The notes beneath the pieces were generated by a model. It did not search any database. It was not told the origin of the DNA and was given only the letters and a program-made list of their open reading frames with translations. Below, in pieces: positions 1-8,337 of a stretch of DNA of 64,000 nt. Source of the DNA: Synechococcus sp. CBW1108 (GTDB lineage: Bacteria > Cyanobacteriota > Cyanobacteriia > PCC-6307 > Cyanobiaceae). The position numbers and the translations under genes are program-made. The DNA lies in contig NZ_CP060395.1 of assembly GCF_015840335.1 (NCBI RefSeq), positions 2,641,277-2,705,276 on the forward strand, given 5' to 3'. Position 1 is the stretch's first letter. Each line of letters begins with the position of its first letter.

Positions 1-672
1 GGCGGCAGGGCGGTCCACGCCCATCAGGCGGCAGCAGGCCAGGCAGACCGATTCAAGGTGTTTGAGCCAGTGGGGATCGCTCTCAACCAGTTCGCAGCCC
101 TCCAGCACCGGGCCCCAGCTCACCCAGCGGTGGGGCACACCGGCAACACTGAAGGAGTGGCAGCGGTGTGGCCCCACCTCGATCGGCGTATCCACCAGCT
201 GGTCGAAGTTCTGGGCTAGCCAGCCGCCACCCGGATCCTCGGCCAGGGGCACGAAGGCCTGCCAACTCGGCGGCAGGTTGAGCTGGAGCCGATGGCAGGA
301 CCAGCGCTCCCCCTCAATCTCCAGGGCCACGGCCGCCAGCGCCAGGAAGCCGTGCTCGCCGTTGAGGTGGCAGGTACGCACCGTCAACTCTGCCGCCAGG
401 AGCGTGTAGCTGATCTCGATGGGCTGGAGGCTGGACAATTCCAGCTGCCAGCTACTGGGCGTGAGCCTCCTGAGCGGCAGGACGGACCCTCCCTGCCCAA
501 CCTGCCTCACCTCAAGCCCCTCCAGCTGGCGAACGTAGTCGCGGATCAGGTAAGAGCCTGGCGTCCAGCTGGGCAGGGAAAAAACGAGCCTGCCCTGTCG
601 TGGCCGATGGCTGATCCGGACCCGCACCAGGTGCTGGTGGCAGGCGGTGAGATCGAGATTCAGCTCTGGCAC
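1..672 (-). CDS. M61 family (glycyl) aminopeptidase, N-terminal part
   Basis: This gene is cut by the left edge, so only about the first 224 residues are present. I translated the minus strand from a GTG at 672, which has GGAG about 8 bases upstream. The product starts VPELNLDL and carries the hallmark WTPGSYLIRDYVR segment near residue 50, typical of the beta-rich N-terminal domain of M61 peptidases. A later stretch (DPHWLKHLESVCLACCRLMGV) at the window edge also fits. The zinc HEXXH domain and the PDZ domain expected in the family would lie outside the window. The gene follows the DUF1257 gene by 25 bp on the same strand, so the two are probably cotranscribed. Family identity is confident; the substrate is unknown. 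Confidence 0.8.
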   Translation of the reverse strand, partial: MPELNLDLTACHQHLVRVRISHRPRQGRLVFSLPSWTPGSYLIRDYVRQLEGLEVRQVGQGGSVLPLRRLTPSSWQLELSSLQPIEISYTLLAAELTVRTCHLNGEHGFLALAAVALEIEGERWSCHRLQLNLPPSWQAFVPLAEDPGGGWLAQNFDQLVDTPIEVGPHRCHSFSVAGVPHRWVSWGPVLEGCELVESDPHWLKHLESVCLACCRLMGVDRPAA

Positions 673-697
673 GGCAGGGCTCCAGGCGGGGCGGGGC

Positions 698-1042
698 TCA
701 GGTGCTCACGCTCACTTGAGTCCCGGCGCAGAGGGTGGAGGCTTGCCGCAGGGCCATTTCAGCTGCGTAGCGGCGGGTGATGCGGCCCAGCAGCTGCTGC
801 AACTCCTGGGCGCGGCTGAGCCGCTGCAGGTCGGCCACCAGGGCGAGGGAACCATCGCCCTGGCGCATCCAGCCCAGTCTCTCCCCGCCAACCAGGCAAA
901 CCTGCAACAGCACCTGTTGGGCCTCATCTGCAAATCCCGGAACCGTTCCACCCCACTGGGGCGAGAGCTTCAGGGCCTCCAGGCTGGAAGCAAGTCCCTC
1001 GGCATCGCGCAGCACGGTTGGCAGGATGGAGAGGTGGGACAA
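698..1042 (-). CDS. DUF1257 (Ycf35-like) protein
   Basis: A 114-residue protein starting MSHLSILPT, the usual opening of the DUF1257/Ycf35 family found in cyanobacteria and some algal plastids. Its function is not established. The sequence shows the family's small alpha/beta character and a C-terminal RITRRYAAEMAL helix. The start is TTG at 1042; no ATG lies in frame nearby, and family members begin at exactly this motif. The start codon is only 6 bp from the divergent purN ATG, so the promoters of the two genes must overlap each other's coding or leader regions. The M61 peptidase gene follows 25 bp downstream. Confidence 0.8.
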   Translation of the reverse strand: MSHLSILPTVLRDAEGLASSLEALKLSPQWGGTVPGFADEAQQVLLQVCLVGGERLGWMRQGDGSLALVADLQRLSRAQELQQLLGRITRRYAAEMALRQASTLCAGTQVSVST

Positions 1043-1048
1043 GGCTCA

Positions 1049-1696
1049 ATGACCGCTTCCTTAGAACCTAGCGATCATGGACAGGCAGTCCAGTGGCCGT
1101 TGCCACCGGATGGGGTTCTTGCCTCGATGCCCCTGCGGCTGGGGGTGATGGCCTCCGGCGCCGGGAGCAATTTCGAGGCATTGGTTGATTGTTTCCGTCA
1201 CGGCAGCCTTTGCGGTGAGGTGGCGCTGCTGGTTGTGAATAATCGCGATTGCGGTGCCCAGAAGCGGGCCGAACGGCTGGGCATTCCGTGGGAACTCCAC
1301 GACCACCGGCTCCAGCCAAACCGTGAACAACTCGATCAGGCTCTGGTGCAGGCCTTCAGGATCGCCTCGGTGGATTTGGTGGTGATGGCTGGCTGGATGC
1401 GGGTCGTCACCCCGATCCTTATTGGCGCCTTCCCCAACCGGCTGATTAACATTCACCCCTCCCTGTTGCCGAGCTTTCGCGGCCTCGATGCGGTGGGCCA
1501 GGCCCTGGCGGCGGGAGTCACCCTGGCGGGGTGCACGGCCCACCTGGTCAGCGAGGAGGTGGATGCGGGCCGCATCCTCGTGCAGGCGGCCGTGCCCGTG
1601 CTCAGTGGCGATGACCACGCCAGCCTCAGTCGACGCATCCAGGTGCAGGAGCATCGGATCCTGCCGGTGGCGGTAGCACTCGCCGCTCAGGGGTAA
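1049..1696 (+). CDS. purN: Phosphoribosylglycinamide formyltransferase
   Basis: PurN transfers a formyl group from 10-formyltetrahydrofolate to GAR, the third step of de novo purine synthesis, in the cytosol. With the ATG at 1049 the protein has 215 residues. The motif VMASGAGSNF lies near residues 33-42, the catalytic Asn134 and His136 are in LINIHPSLLPSFRG, and Asp172 is in EEVDAGRIL. The start at 1049 has AAGG four bases upstream but adds about 26 residues to the usual N terminus; an ATG at 1127 (MPLRLGVMASG) is the alternative. The 3' end overlaps convergent argC by 10 bp. Another purine gene, purK, lies about 39 kb away in this window. Confidence 0.93.
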   Translation: MTASLEPSDHGQAVQWPLPPDGVLASMPLRLGVMASGAGSNFEALVDCFRHGSLCGEVALLVVNNRDCGAQKRAERLGIPWELHDHRLQPNREQLDQALVQAFRIASVDLVVMAGWMRVVTPILIGAFPNRLINIHPSLLPSFRGLDAVGQALAAGVTLAGCTAHLVSEEVDAGRILVQAAVPVLSGDDHASLSRRIQVQEHRILPVAVALAAQG

Positions 1697-2751
1697 AAGG
1701 GCAGCAGCGGGAGCCCGGTGGTGGCTTCCAGGCCTGCCATCAGGTTGAGACACTGCACCCCCTGGCCCGCCTGGCCCTTGATCAGGTTATCGATGGCGAC
1801 CATCACGATCAGCTGGTCGGTGCGGGGATCGAGTTGGACCGAGAGCAGGGCCCGGTTGGTCTGGCGCACCCACTTGGTGGAGGGATAGGTGCCAACAGGC
1901 AACACCTCAACGCAGGGGGCCTGGCGATAGGCCGAGGCCAGTAGGGTGGCGCAGTCCTCGGCGGTCAGCCCCGGGTCGCGTAGGCGGCAATAGATTGTGG
2001 CCAGCAGTCCCCGCACCATCGGCATCAGGTGGGGGGTGAACTGGAGCTGGATCCCATGGCCCGCCACCCGGGTAGCCAGCTGCTCGATTTCGCTTGTGTG
2101 GCGATGGCCCACCACGCCATAGGGGGAAACCGCTTCGGAGCATTCGGCCAGCAGCAAGTGCTCCTTGGCGGCCCGACCACCACCGGAGGTACCGGTTTTG
2201 GCGTCGATCACGATGCCCCTGGTGTCGATCAGACCCTGCTTGAGAAAGGGCAATAGACCCAGCAGGGAGGCGGTGGGGAAGCAGCCCGGAGCGGCAACCA
2301 AGCGGGCGCTACGAATCTGCTCCGCCTGCCATTCCGGCAGGCCATAGACGGCCTCAGCGCAGAGGTGGGCATCTGCCCGGGGCAGCTGGCCGGCCTCAGC
2401 TGCATACACCTCCTGCCACTGGGCCAGGGAGCTGTAGCGATAGTCGGCAGAGAGATCCACCACCCGCAACCCCCGCTCCAGCAGGGGAGGCACCAACTGG
2501 GCTGCCAGCCCATTCGGCAGGCTGAGCAGGGCGAAATCAGCCTGTTCTGCGATGGCAGCTGGATCCGGGGTTTGAACCACCGGGTCCCCTGCCAGGGGCA
2601 GAAACGGCACAAGTTCACTCCAGCGTTTACCCCTGCTGCGTTCGCCACCTAAAAAACTGACCTCGAGCCCCGGGTGTTGGTGCAAGAGCCGCAGGGTCTG
2701 CAGACCGCCGTAGCCACTGGCACCGATCACCGCTACGCGCTTGCTGGCCAT
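1687..2751 (-). CDS. argC: N-acetyl-gamma-glutamyl-phosphate reductase
   Basis: ArgC performs the NADPH-dependent reduction of N-acetyl-glutamyl-5-phosphate to the semialdehyde in arginine synthesis. The 354-residue product has the nucleotide-binding motif GASGYGG at residues 10-16, the catalytic Cys157 in AAPGCFPTAS, and the later segment HRHTSEIEQ. Length and motifs fit the family. The start chosen is ATG at 2751 (MASKRVAVIGASG); the frame stays open further upstream but that extension resembles no ArgC. It is divergent from ribBA (start 2796), and its 3' end overlaps purN by 10 bp. Confidence 0.95.
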   Translation of the reverse strand: MASKRVAVIGASGYGGLQTLRLLHQHPGLEVSFLGGERSRGKRWSELVPFLPLAGDPVVQTPDPAAIAEQADFALLSLPNGLAAQLVPPLLERGLRVVDLSADYRYSSLAQWQEVYAAEAGQLPRADAHLCAEAVYGLPEWQAEQIRSARLVAAPGCFPTASLLGLLPFLKQGLIDTRGIVIDAKTGTSGGGRAAKEHLLLAECSEAVSPYGVVGHRHTSEIEQLATRVAGHGIQLQFTPHLMPMVRGLLATIYCRLRDPGLTAEDCATLLASAYRQAPCVEVLPVGTYPSTKWVRQTNRALLSVQLDPRTDQLIVMVAIDNLIKGQAGQGVQCLNLMAGLEATTGLPLLPFYP

Positions 2752-2795
2752 GGGGGGATAGGTGGGCGGATCGTTCCAGGATTTATAAAGGATGA

Positions 2796-4520
2796 TTGCG
2801 CCAGGGCTCCGGGCCCACCGGCACGCCCTTGACCCTCCTGCGCGACCAGCCCGTTTCGCCCCAATCCACCGGTTCCCTGGGCGATGGGATCCGCTTCGAT
2901 TCAATTGCCGATGCCCTGGCGGCGATCCGCAACGGGGATTCGGTTGTGGTGGTAGACGATGAAAATCGCGAAAACGAAGGGGATCTGATCTGCGCAGCCC
3001 AGTTCGCCACCCCCGAGCAGATCAACTTCATGGCCACCGAGGCCCGGGGCCTGATCTGCCTGGCCATGGAGGGCGAGCGGCTCGACGCCCTGGATCTGCC
3101 CTTGATGGTGGATCGCAACACCGACAGCAACCAGACGGCCTTCACGGTGAGCGTGGATGCGGGTCCGGAGAACGGCGTCAGCACGGGAATTTCCGCCGAC
3201 GATCGCGCCCGCACCATCCAGGTGGCGATCCACCCCCACACCCGAGCCAGGGACCTGCGCCGCCCGGGCCATATTTTTCCCCTGCGTGCCAAGCAGGGAG
3301 GCGTGCTCAAGCGCGCCGGTCACACCGAAGCCGCCATTGATCTGGCGCGCCTGGCGGGCCTGTACCCGGCCGGGGTGATCTGTGAGATCCAGAACAGCGA
3401 TGGCTCCATGGCCCGGCTGCCCCAGCTGGCGGCCTATGCCCAGCTGCACGGATTGCGGCTTATAAGTATTGCCGACCTGATCAGCTATCGGCTCGATACC
3501 GAACGCTTTGTGCGCCGCCAGGCGGAGGCGGACCTGCCCAGCGACTTCGGCAGCTTCCGGGCCATCGGCTATCGCAACGAGCTAGATGGCAGCGAACATG
3601 TGGCGATCGTCAAAGGCCATCCAGCCCAGGCCCAGGGCCCGGTGTTGGTGAGGGTCCATTCGGAGTGCCTTACCGGCGATGCCTTCGGCTCCCTGCGCTG
3701 TGACTGCCGCCCCCAACTCGAAGCCGCCCTGCGCATGGTTGAGGCGGCAGGTGAGGGCGTGGTGGTCTACCTCCGCCAAGAAGGGCGCGGCATTGGTCTG
3801 ATCAACAAGCTGAAGGCCTATTCGCTTCAGGATGGCGGCCTGGACACCGTGGAGGCCAATGAGCGGTTGGGGTTCGCCGCTGACCTGCGCAACTACGGAG
3901 TTGGGGCCCAGATCCTCAGTGATCTGGGTGTGCAGCGCCTGCGCCTGATCACCAACAATCCGCGCAAGATCGCCGGCCTTGGTGGCTATGGCCTGCGTGT
4001 GGAAGATCGGGTGCCGCTGGTTATCGACCCCGGCAATTACAACGCCGCCTATCTGCAAACCAAGCGGATCAAGCTGGGACATCTGCTGGGGGAGGGTCCC
4101 TCCTGCCCCATCGCTGGGCCCACGGCCGTTTTGGCCTGGCATGGAGTAGCAGCGGCAGCGCTCCTCCCAACGGCTGAGTCTCTAGTTGAGCAAATCGTCC
4201 AACTTGAACACTGGGCGACCCAGCTGGGCCTGCAGGTGAAGCTGGAGGAGCATCCCCGGCTGCTGGCCCTGCTTGACCAGCCCCACCTCACCGTTGTGAT
4301 CAGCGGTCTCGACCAGGCGAATACGGGAGTTGCTGCAGTTGCAGCAGCCCTGCAGTTGATGGGCGGTTGGCCCCTAACCCGTCAGCTCAGTTTGTTGCTG
4401 GCCCCCGATAGCCAGCGCAGCAACCACCCCAGTGCCGATCTTGAACCGGAACGGCGCTCTCTGGTCGAGTTGGGCTCCGGGCTGAGGGTTCAGCCTGGAG
4501 CCTTCCTGGTCTGGACCTGA
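2796..4520 (+). CDS. ribBA: Bifunctional DHBP synthase / GTP cyclohydrolase II
   Basis: RibBA makes both riboflavin precursors: the RibB domain forms 3,4-dihydroxy-2-butanone 4-phosphate from ribulose 5-phosphate, and the RibA domain opens GTP. Residues about 30-230 hold [12 protein letters not shown]. Residues about 240-430 hold the zinc and active-site region [17 protein letters not shown] and RQEGRGIGL. After about residue 430 there is an extra tail of some 145 residues without a motif I recognise; similar extensions occur in picocyanobacterial RibBA. The start is TTG at 2796 behind AAAGGA; a nearby ATG at 2792 is out of frame. The flavin precursor branch also supplies CofH, encoded at 37-38 kb. 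Confidence 0.95.
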   Translation: MRQGSGPTGTPLTLLRDQPVSPQSTGSLGDGIRFDSIADALAAIRNGDSVVVVDDENRENEGDLICAAQFATPEQINFMATEARGLICLAMEGERLDALDLPLMVDRNTDSNQTAFTVSVDAGPENGVSTGISADDRARTIQVAIHPHTRARDLRRPGHIFPLRAKQGGVLKRAGHTEAAIDLARLAGLYPAGVICEIQNSDGSMARLPQLAAYAQLHGLRLISIADLISYRLDTERFVRRQAEADLPSDFGSFRAIGYRNELDGSEHVAIVKGHPAQAQGPVLVRVHSECLTGDAFGSLRCDCRPQLEAALRMVEAAGEGVVVYLRQEGRGIGLINKLKAYSLQDGGLDTVEANERLGFAADLRNYGVGAQILSDLGVQRLRLITNNPRKIAGLGGYGLRVEDRVPLVIDPGNYNAAYLQTKRIKLGHLLGEGPSCPIAGPTAVLAWHGVAAAALLPTAESLVEQIVQLEHWATQLGLQVKLEEHPRLLALLDQPHLTVVISGLDQANTGVAAVAAALQLMGGWPLTRQLSLLLAPDSQRSNHPSADLEPERRSLVELGSGLRVQPGAFLVWT

Positions 4521-4554
4521 GCCTGCCTGATATGAACCGGTGCGGCTGCGGGCC

Positions 4555-4995
4555 TCAGTCCTGGATCGTCAGCTTGTTAATGCGACTGCCAGTTTTGAGA
4601 GCCAGCACCACATCCATGTTGCCTGTGAGGCCAAACACGGTGTGGACGCCATCGAGGTGGGGCTGGGCTCCGTGGCAGATATAAAACTGGGAGCCGCCGG
4701 TGTTTTTGCCTGCATGGGCCATGGCCAGGGTGCCCGCCTGGTGCTTCTGGCCATTGATCTCACAGTCGATCTGGTAGCCGGGGCCGCCGGTGCCGGCGGT
4801 GCCACGGGCGCCTTCACGGCTGTTGGGACAGCCCCCCTGGGCCATGAAACCGGGAATTACCCGATGGAAGGCGAGGCCGTCGTAGAAGCCCTCCTTGGCG
4901 AGCTTGGTGAAGTTGGCCACGGTTTTTGGCGCATCAACCTCGAAAAGTTCGAGTTCGATGCTCCCGGCATCCGTTTCCATCAGGGCTTTGGTCAT
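4555..4995 (-). CDS. Cyclophilin-type peptidyl-prolyl cis-trans isomerase
   Basis: A 146-residue single-domain cyclophilin that should catalyse proline isomerisation during protein folding. The core motif [13 protein letters not shown] lies at residues 43-55, followed by [11 protein letters not shown], the [21 protein letters not shown] region and a short C terminus. No signal peptide is visible, so it is probably cytosolic. The start is ATG at 4995 ([11 protein letters not shown]). It converges on ribBA with a 34-bp gap and is divergent from mtnP. Confidence 0.95.
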   Translation of the reverse strand: MTKALMETDAGSIELELFEVDAPKTVANFTKLAKEGFYDGLAFHRVIPGFMAQGGCPNSREGARGTAGTGGPGYQIDCEINGQKHQAGTLAMAHAGKNTGGSQFYICHGAQPHLDGVHTVFGLTGNMDVVLALKTGSRINKLTIQD

Positions 4996-5070
4996 GACAA
5001 ATGGGGGTAAACAGCGACTTTATGGGGTCGGCGGAAGCGGTTGCCCCCACCCCCCATGTTGAGAATGGAA

Positions 5071-5115
5071 GCCGATGACCGCTTTGCCGATGACCGTCTT
5101 GCCGATGACCAGCTC
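5071..5115 (+). repeat. 15-bp tandem repeat over the mtnP start codon
   Basis: Three consecutive 15-bp units begin at 5071, 5086 and 5101. The first two differ by only two bases, and the third keeps the first ten bases (GCCGATGACC). Each unit includes an in-frame ATG, giving the protein start MTALPMTVLPMTSS. The unit length is a multiple of three, so copy-number change would alter the number of start codons without breaking the frame. Confidence 0.85.
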
Positions 5116-6028
5116 CAGCCCAGTCCCCCGCGCCGGCATTGATCTCAGCCGGGCCCGCATGGGAATCCTGGGGGGCAGCGGGCTGTACGGCATGGACGGC
5201 CTCGAGGACGTCCAGGAGCTGCGGATCGAGACCCCCTACGGCGATCCCTCGGCTGACCTGCTGCTGGGGCGTATCGGCGAGCTGGAGGTGGTTTTCCTGG
5301 CCCGCCATGGTCGCCACCACAGCCTCAGCCCCACTGAGGTGCCCTATCGGGCCAACCTCTGGGCCCTGCGTTCCCTCGGGGTGCGCTGGATTATCTCCCT
5401 CTCGGCGGTGGGGTCACTCCAGGGGCAAATCCGCCCCCTGGACATGCTGGTGCCGGACCAATTCATTGACCGCACCCAGCAGCGGCCCACGACCCTCTTC
5501 GGGGATGGGCTGGTGGCTCACGTGGGATTCGGGGATCCCTTCTGCCCGGCCCTGGCCCGCCTACTGGCCGACGTGGGCGAGAGCCTGATGCCAAAGGGCC
5601 ACCAACTGCATCGAGGTGGCACCTACCTCTGCATTGAGGGGCCCGCCTTCTCCACCCGGGCCGAATCGGAGCTCTACCGCTCCTGGGGATGCGCGGTGAT
5701 CGGCATGACCAACCACACCGAGGCTCGCCTGGCCCGGGAGGCCGAAATCGCCTATGCCACATTGGCGATGGTCACCGACTACGACTGCTGGCACCAGGAC
5801 CATGCCTCGGTGACGATGGAGATGGTGATCGAGAATCTCGGCACCAATGCCGCATTGGCCCAGCGGATCGTGCGGGTGGCGGCAGAGCGGGTGGCGGCCC
5901 AGCGGCCTACCAGCAGCGCCCATCACGCCCTGCGCAATGCCCTGATCACCCCGCCTGACCAGGTGCCCGCTGCCAGCCGCCGCAAGTTTGATCTGTTCAC
6001 CGCGCCCTACTGGGGATCCTTCAACTGA
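5075..6028 (+). CDS. mtnP: S-methyl-5'-thioadenosine phosphorylase
   Basis: MtnP cleaves methylthioadenosine with phosphate, releasing adenine and methylthioribose 1-phosphate for methionine salvage. The 317-residue protein has the phosphate-binding GGSGLYG near residues 33-39, ARHGRHHSLSP, and the substrate region YLCIEGPAFSTRAESE followed by GMTNHTEARLARE. The N terminus is unusual: three 15-bp units each carry an in-frame ATG (5075, 5090, 5105), so the real start is ambiguous by 5 or 10 codons. The conserved fold begins only around RMGILGGSG. The 3' end overlaps the convergent murQ by 22 bp. Confidence 0.94.
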   Translation: MTALPMTVLPMTSSSPVPRAGIDLSRARMGILGGSGLYGMDGLEDVQELRIETPYGDPSADLLLGRIGELEVVFLARHGRHHSLSPTEVPYRANLWALRSLGVRWIISLSAVGSLQGQIRPLDMLVPDQFIDRTQQRPTTLFGDGLVAHVGFGDPFCPALARLLADVGESLMPKGHQLHRGGTYLCIEGPAFSTRAESELYRSWGCAVIGMTNHTEARLAREAEIAYATLAMVTDYDCWHQDHASVTMEMVIENLGTNAALAQRIVRVAAERVAAQRPTSSAHHALRNALITPPDQVPAASRRKFDLFTAPYWGSFN

Positions 6029-6948
6029 GCAGCGCAAGCCGCTAGAGCCTCCCTCAAACTGGGTCCATGCCGTTCCAGCTGGGTGGTGGCCCCATCCAGG
6101 TCCAACCCCGATGCGGCCATCAGCAGGGCTAATTTCACCGAACCTTGGCTTTCCTGCAACAGGGCCACCCCATCCTCCCGGCTGATCCCGGCCAGGTCGC
6201 GCAGGATGCGCAGGGCCCGATCCTCCAGCTTGATATTGCTGACGGCTACATCCACCATCCGGTTGCCGTACACCTTGCCAAGCCGCACCATCACGCCGGT
6301 GGAGATCAGGTTGAGGGCCATCTTGGTGGCGGTGCCTGCCTTGAGCCGGGTAGACCCGGCCAGCAACTCCGGCCCCGTGAGCAGGCGGATATCGATCTCA
6401 CAGGGCATTGGCACCTGCGCTGCCGGCACGCAGGCCATGGCTATCGCCAGGGCCCCGATCGCCTGGGCGTGGGCCAGCCCGCCCAACACGTAGGGGGTGG
6501 TGCCACCTGCCGCAATCCCCACCAGGCAGTCGCCGGCGCCGAAGCCCCGCTGCTCCAGATCCTGGCGACCGGCTTCGGCCAGGTCTTCCAGCCCCTCCGA
6601 ACTGCGCAGCAGGGCAGCTGCCCCACCTGCAAGAACTCCCTGAACGAGCTCTGGTGGGGTGCAGAAGGTGGGCGGACACTCCGCCGCATCAAGCACCCCA
6701 AGTCGGCCTGAGGTGCCTGCGCCGAGATAGAAGAGGCGACCACCCTGGGCCAGCCGGCTGGCGATGGCATCCACCGCCCGGGTGAGGGCTGGGGCCGCCT
6801 CTGCCACGGCTCTCTGGGGCTCCAGGTCGTTGGCACAGAAGAGGGCTACCAGCTCGGCGGTGGAGAGCTGGTCGAGCTTTTCACTGAGGGGATTGGCCTG
6901 TTCGGTGAGCAGGTGGCCCCGGTCGGTTGCGGGCACAGGCAGGCTCAC
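6007..6948 (-). CDS. murQ: N-acetylmuramic acid 6-phosphate etherase
   Basis: MurQ removes the lactyl ether from MurNAc-6-phosphate to give GlcNAc-6-phosphate and D-lactate, part of cell-wall recycling. It is a cytosolic SIS-domain enzyme. The 313-residue protein has the typical LGAGTSGRLGVLDAAECPPTF region with the catalytic Glu, then GIAAGGTTPYV and the GTATKMALNLISTG segment. The start is GTG at 6948, which overlaps the DUF3110 stop as GTGA, so translation is likely coupled. It is the last gene of the dnaK3-dnaJ-DUF3110-murQ chain. Its 3' end overlaps mtnP. Confidence 0.93.
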   Translation of the reverse strand: MSLPVPATDRGHLLTEQANPLSEKLDQLSTAELVALFCANDLEPQRAVAEAAPALTRAVDAIASRLAQGGRLFYLGAGTSGRLGVLDAAECPPTFCTPPELVQGVLAGGAAALLRSSEGLEDLAEAGRQDLEQRGFGAGDCLVGIAAGGTTPYVLGGLAHAQAIGALAIAMACVPAAQVPMPCEIDIRLLTGPELLAGSTRLKAGTATKMALNLISTGVMVRLGKVYGNRMVDVAVSNIKLEDRALRILRDLAGISREDGVALLQESQGSVKLALLMAASGLDLDGATTQLERHGPSLREALAACAAQLKDPQ

Positions 6949-7325
6949 AGCAGCCCCTCCAGCTGACGCCGAATCGCCTCCAGGCTGCCATCGCCAGCCT
7001 CCGGCTGCTCCTCCTGCCACTGGGTCACATCCATGTTGCGCTCCGGTGGCGCGATCAGCAGTCGATCTTCCGGGCTCTGGGGCAGGAAGCCGGCTGGCAC
7101 CAGTCGAGCTTCATAGCCTGCCTGGCTGCAGAACAGCTCCATCTCCTCCCGGTCGAGGGGCTCGACCGTTGGCATGGGGAAATCCTGGGCCTCTAGCAGT
7201 CCCGCATAGCGCTCGGCATCGTCCCTGTCTTCAAACAGCAGCACGACAGTGCGGCCACTGACTTCCAGGGAATGGATGCCTTCCTGGTCGCTTCCGGCAT
7301 CAAATAACAGCACATGCACCGGCAT
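6945..7325 (-). CDS. DUF3110 protein
   Basis: A 126-residue cyanobacterial protein of the DUF3110 family, with no established function. It starts MPVHVLLFDAG and has the segments GIHSLEV, VLLFEDRDDAERYAGLLEAQDFP and PPERNMDVTQW that mark this family. It looks like a small soluble alpha/beta protein. The start is ATG at 7325; longer in-frame extensions cover the end of dnaJ and look spurious. It lies 34 bp after dnaJ and overlaps murQ by 4 bp, so it belongs to the chaperone operon. Confidence 0.85.
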   Translation of the reverse strand: MPVHVLLFDAGSDQEGIHSLEVSGRTVVLLFEDRDDAERYAGLLEAQDFPMPTVEPLDREEMELFCSQAGYEARLVPAGFLPQSPEDRLLIAPPERNMDVTQWQEEQPEAGDGSLEAIRRQLEGLL

Positions 7326-7359
7326 GGATCGCGGCAGGGGGGCACCGCCCTTCAGTGTG

Positions 7360-8337
7360 TCACCGGCTGCCGCCATCGGGGTCATCGGCCAATTGTTGAA
7401 GCCGTCTGTAGAGGGCCGCCTCATCGTCAGCCAGCACATCCGGCACAACGATGCGTACCTCCACCAGCTGGTCGCCCCGTTGCTCGCCCCACTCCTGGCC
7501 ACGGGCCCGCAGCCGCAGCAGTCGGCCGCTGGAGGAGCACGGTGGCACCCTCAACTTGACCGGCCCCCGCAGGGTCGGCACCACCACCTGACAGCCCAGG
7601 GCCGCCTCGGCCGGGCTCAGTTCCAGGGGGTAGAGAACCCGCAGGCCATCGATGCGCAGGCCTTCATCCGTGCGCACCCGCAGCTGGAGGAAGTGGTCAC
7701 CACCGCCCGGTGTCACCCCGACAAGCCGCAGCCGCCAACCGTCGCCGGCAAAGGGGGGAGTCCAGACCTCCACCACCGTGCCATCGGGGAGCACCAACTC
7801 CACCCGCTCGCCCTGCAGGGCCTGCTCTGGGCTGAGTTCCACCAGACTTTCCTGATCACTGCTGGCCTGCACCGGGGGGGGAGGGGCGGGAGCGGAGGTC
7901 ACCGAGCCGGCAGATTCGGCCTCGACCTCGGTCTGTCCCTCTGTCTCGGCGTGGGTCTCGGTCTCGGCGTCGTATTCCCGCTCCACAGGCGGCTCTTCCT
8001 CCTGGGTCGGCCTGCGGCGCTCGCCCAACAGGGCGTCGAGGTAGTCGTCAAAGTCTGGAAATCCCGTGGCAAAGGGATCACCTGAGCCTGAGCCACCCGG
8101 CCCTGCCGAATGGCCACCGGCCTCCCACGCCTGGCGGCGCCGGGGATCGGAGAGCACCGCATAGGCCTCGTTGACCCTTTTGAAGCGCTCCTCTGCGAGG
8201 GGGTCGTTGCCATTCAGATCCGGATGCCAGCGGCGTGCCTGGGCCCGGAAGGCCGCCTTGAGGCTGGGGGCATCGGCACCGGGCTCCAGACCCAGCACTG
8301 ACCAGTAGTCGGGCTGGGCGCCAGGACTATGGGTCAC
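7360..8337 (-). CDS. dnaJ: DnaJ-type co-chaperone (DnaJ3-like)
   Basis: A type II/CbpA-like J protein of 325 residues that should stimulate the ATPase of the DnaK encoded just upstream. The J domain covers residues about 10-72, with HPD in RRWHPDLNG. It is followed by a Gly/Ser-rich patch, an acidic low-complexity linker (YDAETETHAETEG and on, about residues 120-145), and the C-terminal substrate-binding beta domains from about residue 165. The central zinc-finger cysteines of classical DnaJ are absent. Its ATG overlaps the dnaK stop as ATGA. In cyanobacteria a paired dnaK3-dnaJ3 locus is known, and this arrangement matches it. Confidence 0.9.
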   Translation of the reverse strand: MTHSPGAQPDYWSVLGLEPGADAPSLKAAFRAQARRWHPDLNGNDPLAEERFKRVNEAYAVLSDPRRRQAWEAGGHSAGPGGSGSGDPFATGFPDFDDYLDALLGERRRPTQEEEPPVEREYDAETETHAETEGQTEVEAESAGSVTSAPAPPPPVQASSDQESLVELSPEQALQGERVELVLPDGTVVEVWTPPFAGDGWRLRLVGVTPGGGDHFLQLRVRTDEGLRIDGLRVLYPLELSPAEAALGCQVVVPTLRGPVKLRVPPCSSSGRLLRLRARGQEWGEQRGDQLVEVRIVVPDVLADDEAALYRRLQQLADDPDGGSR

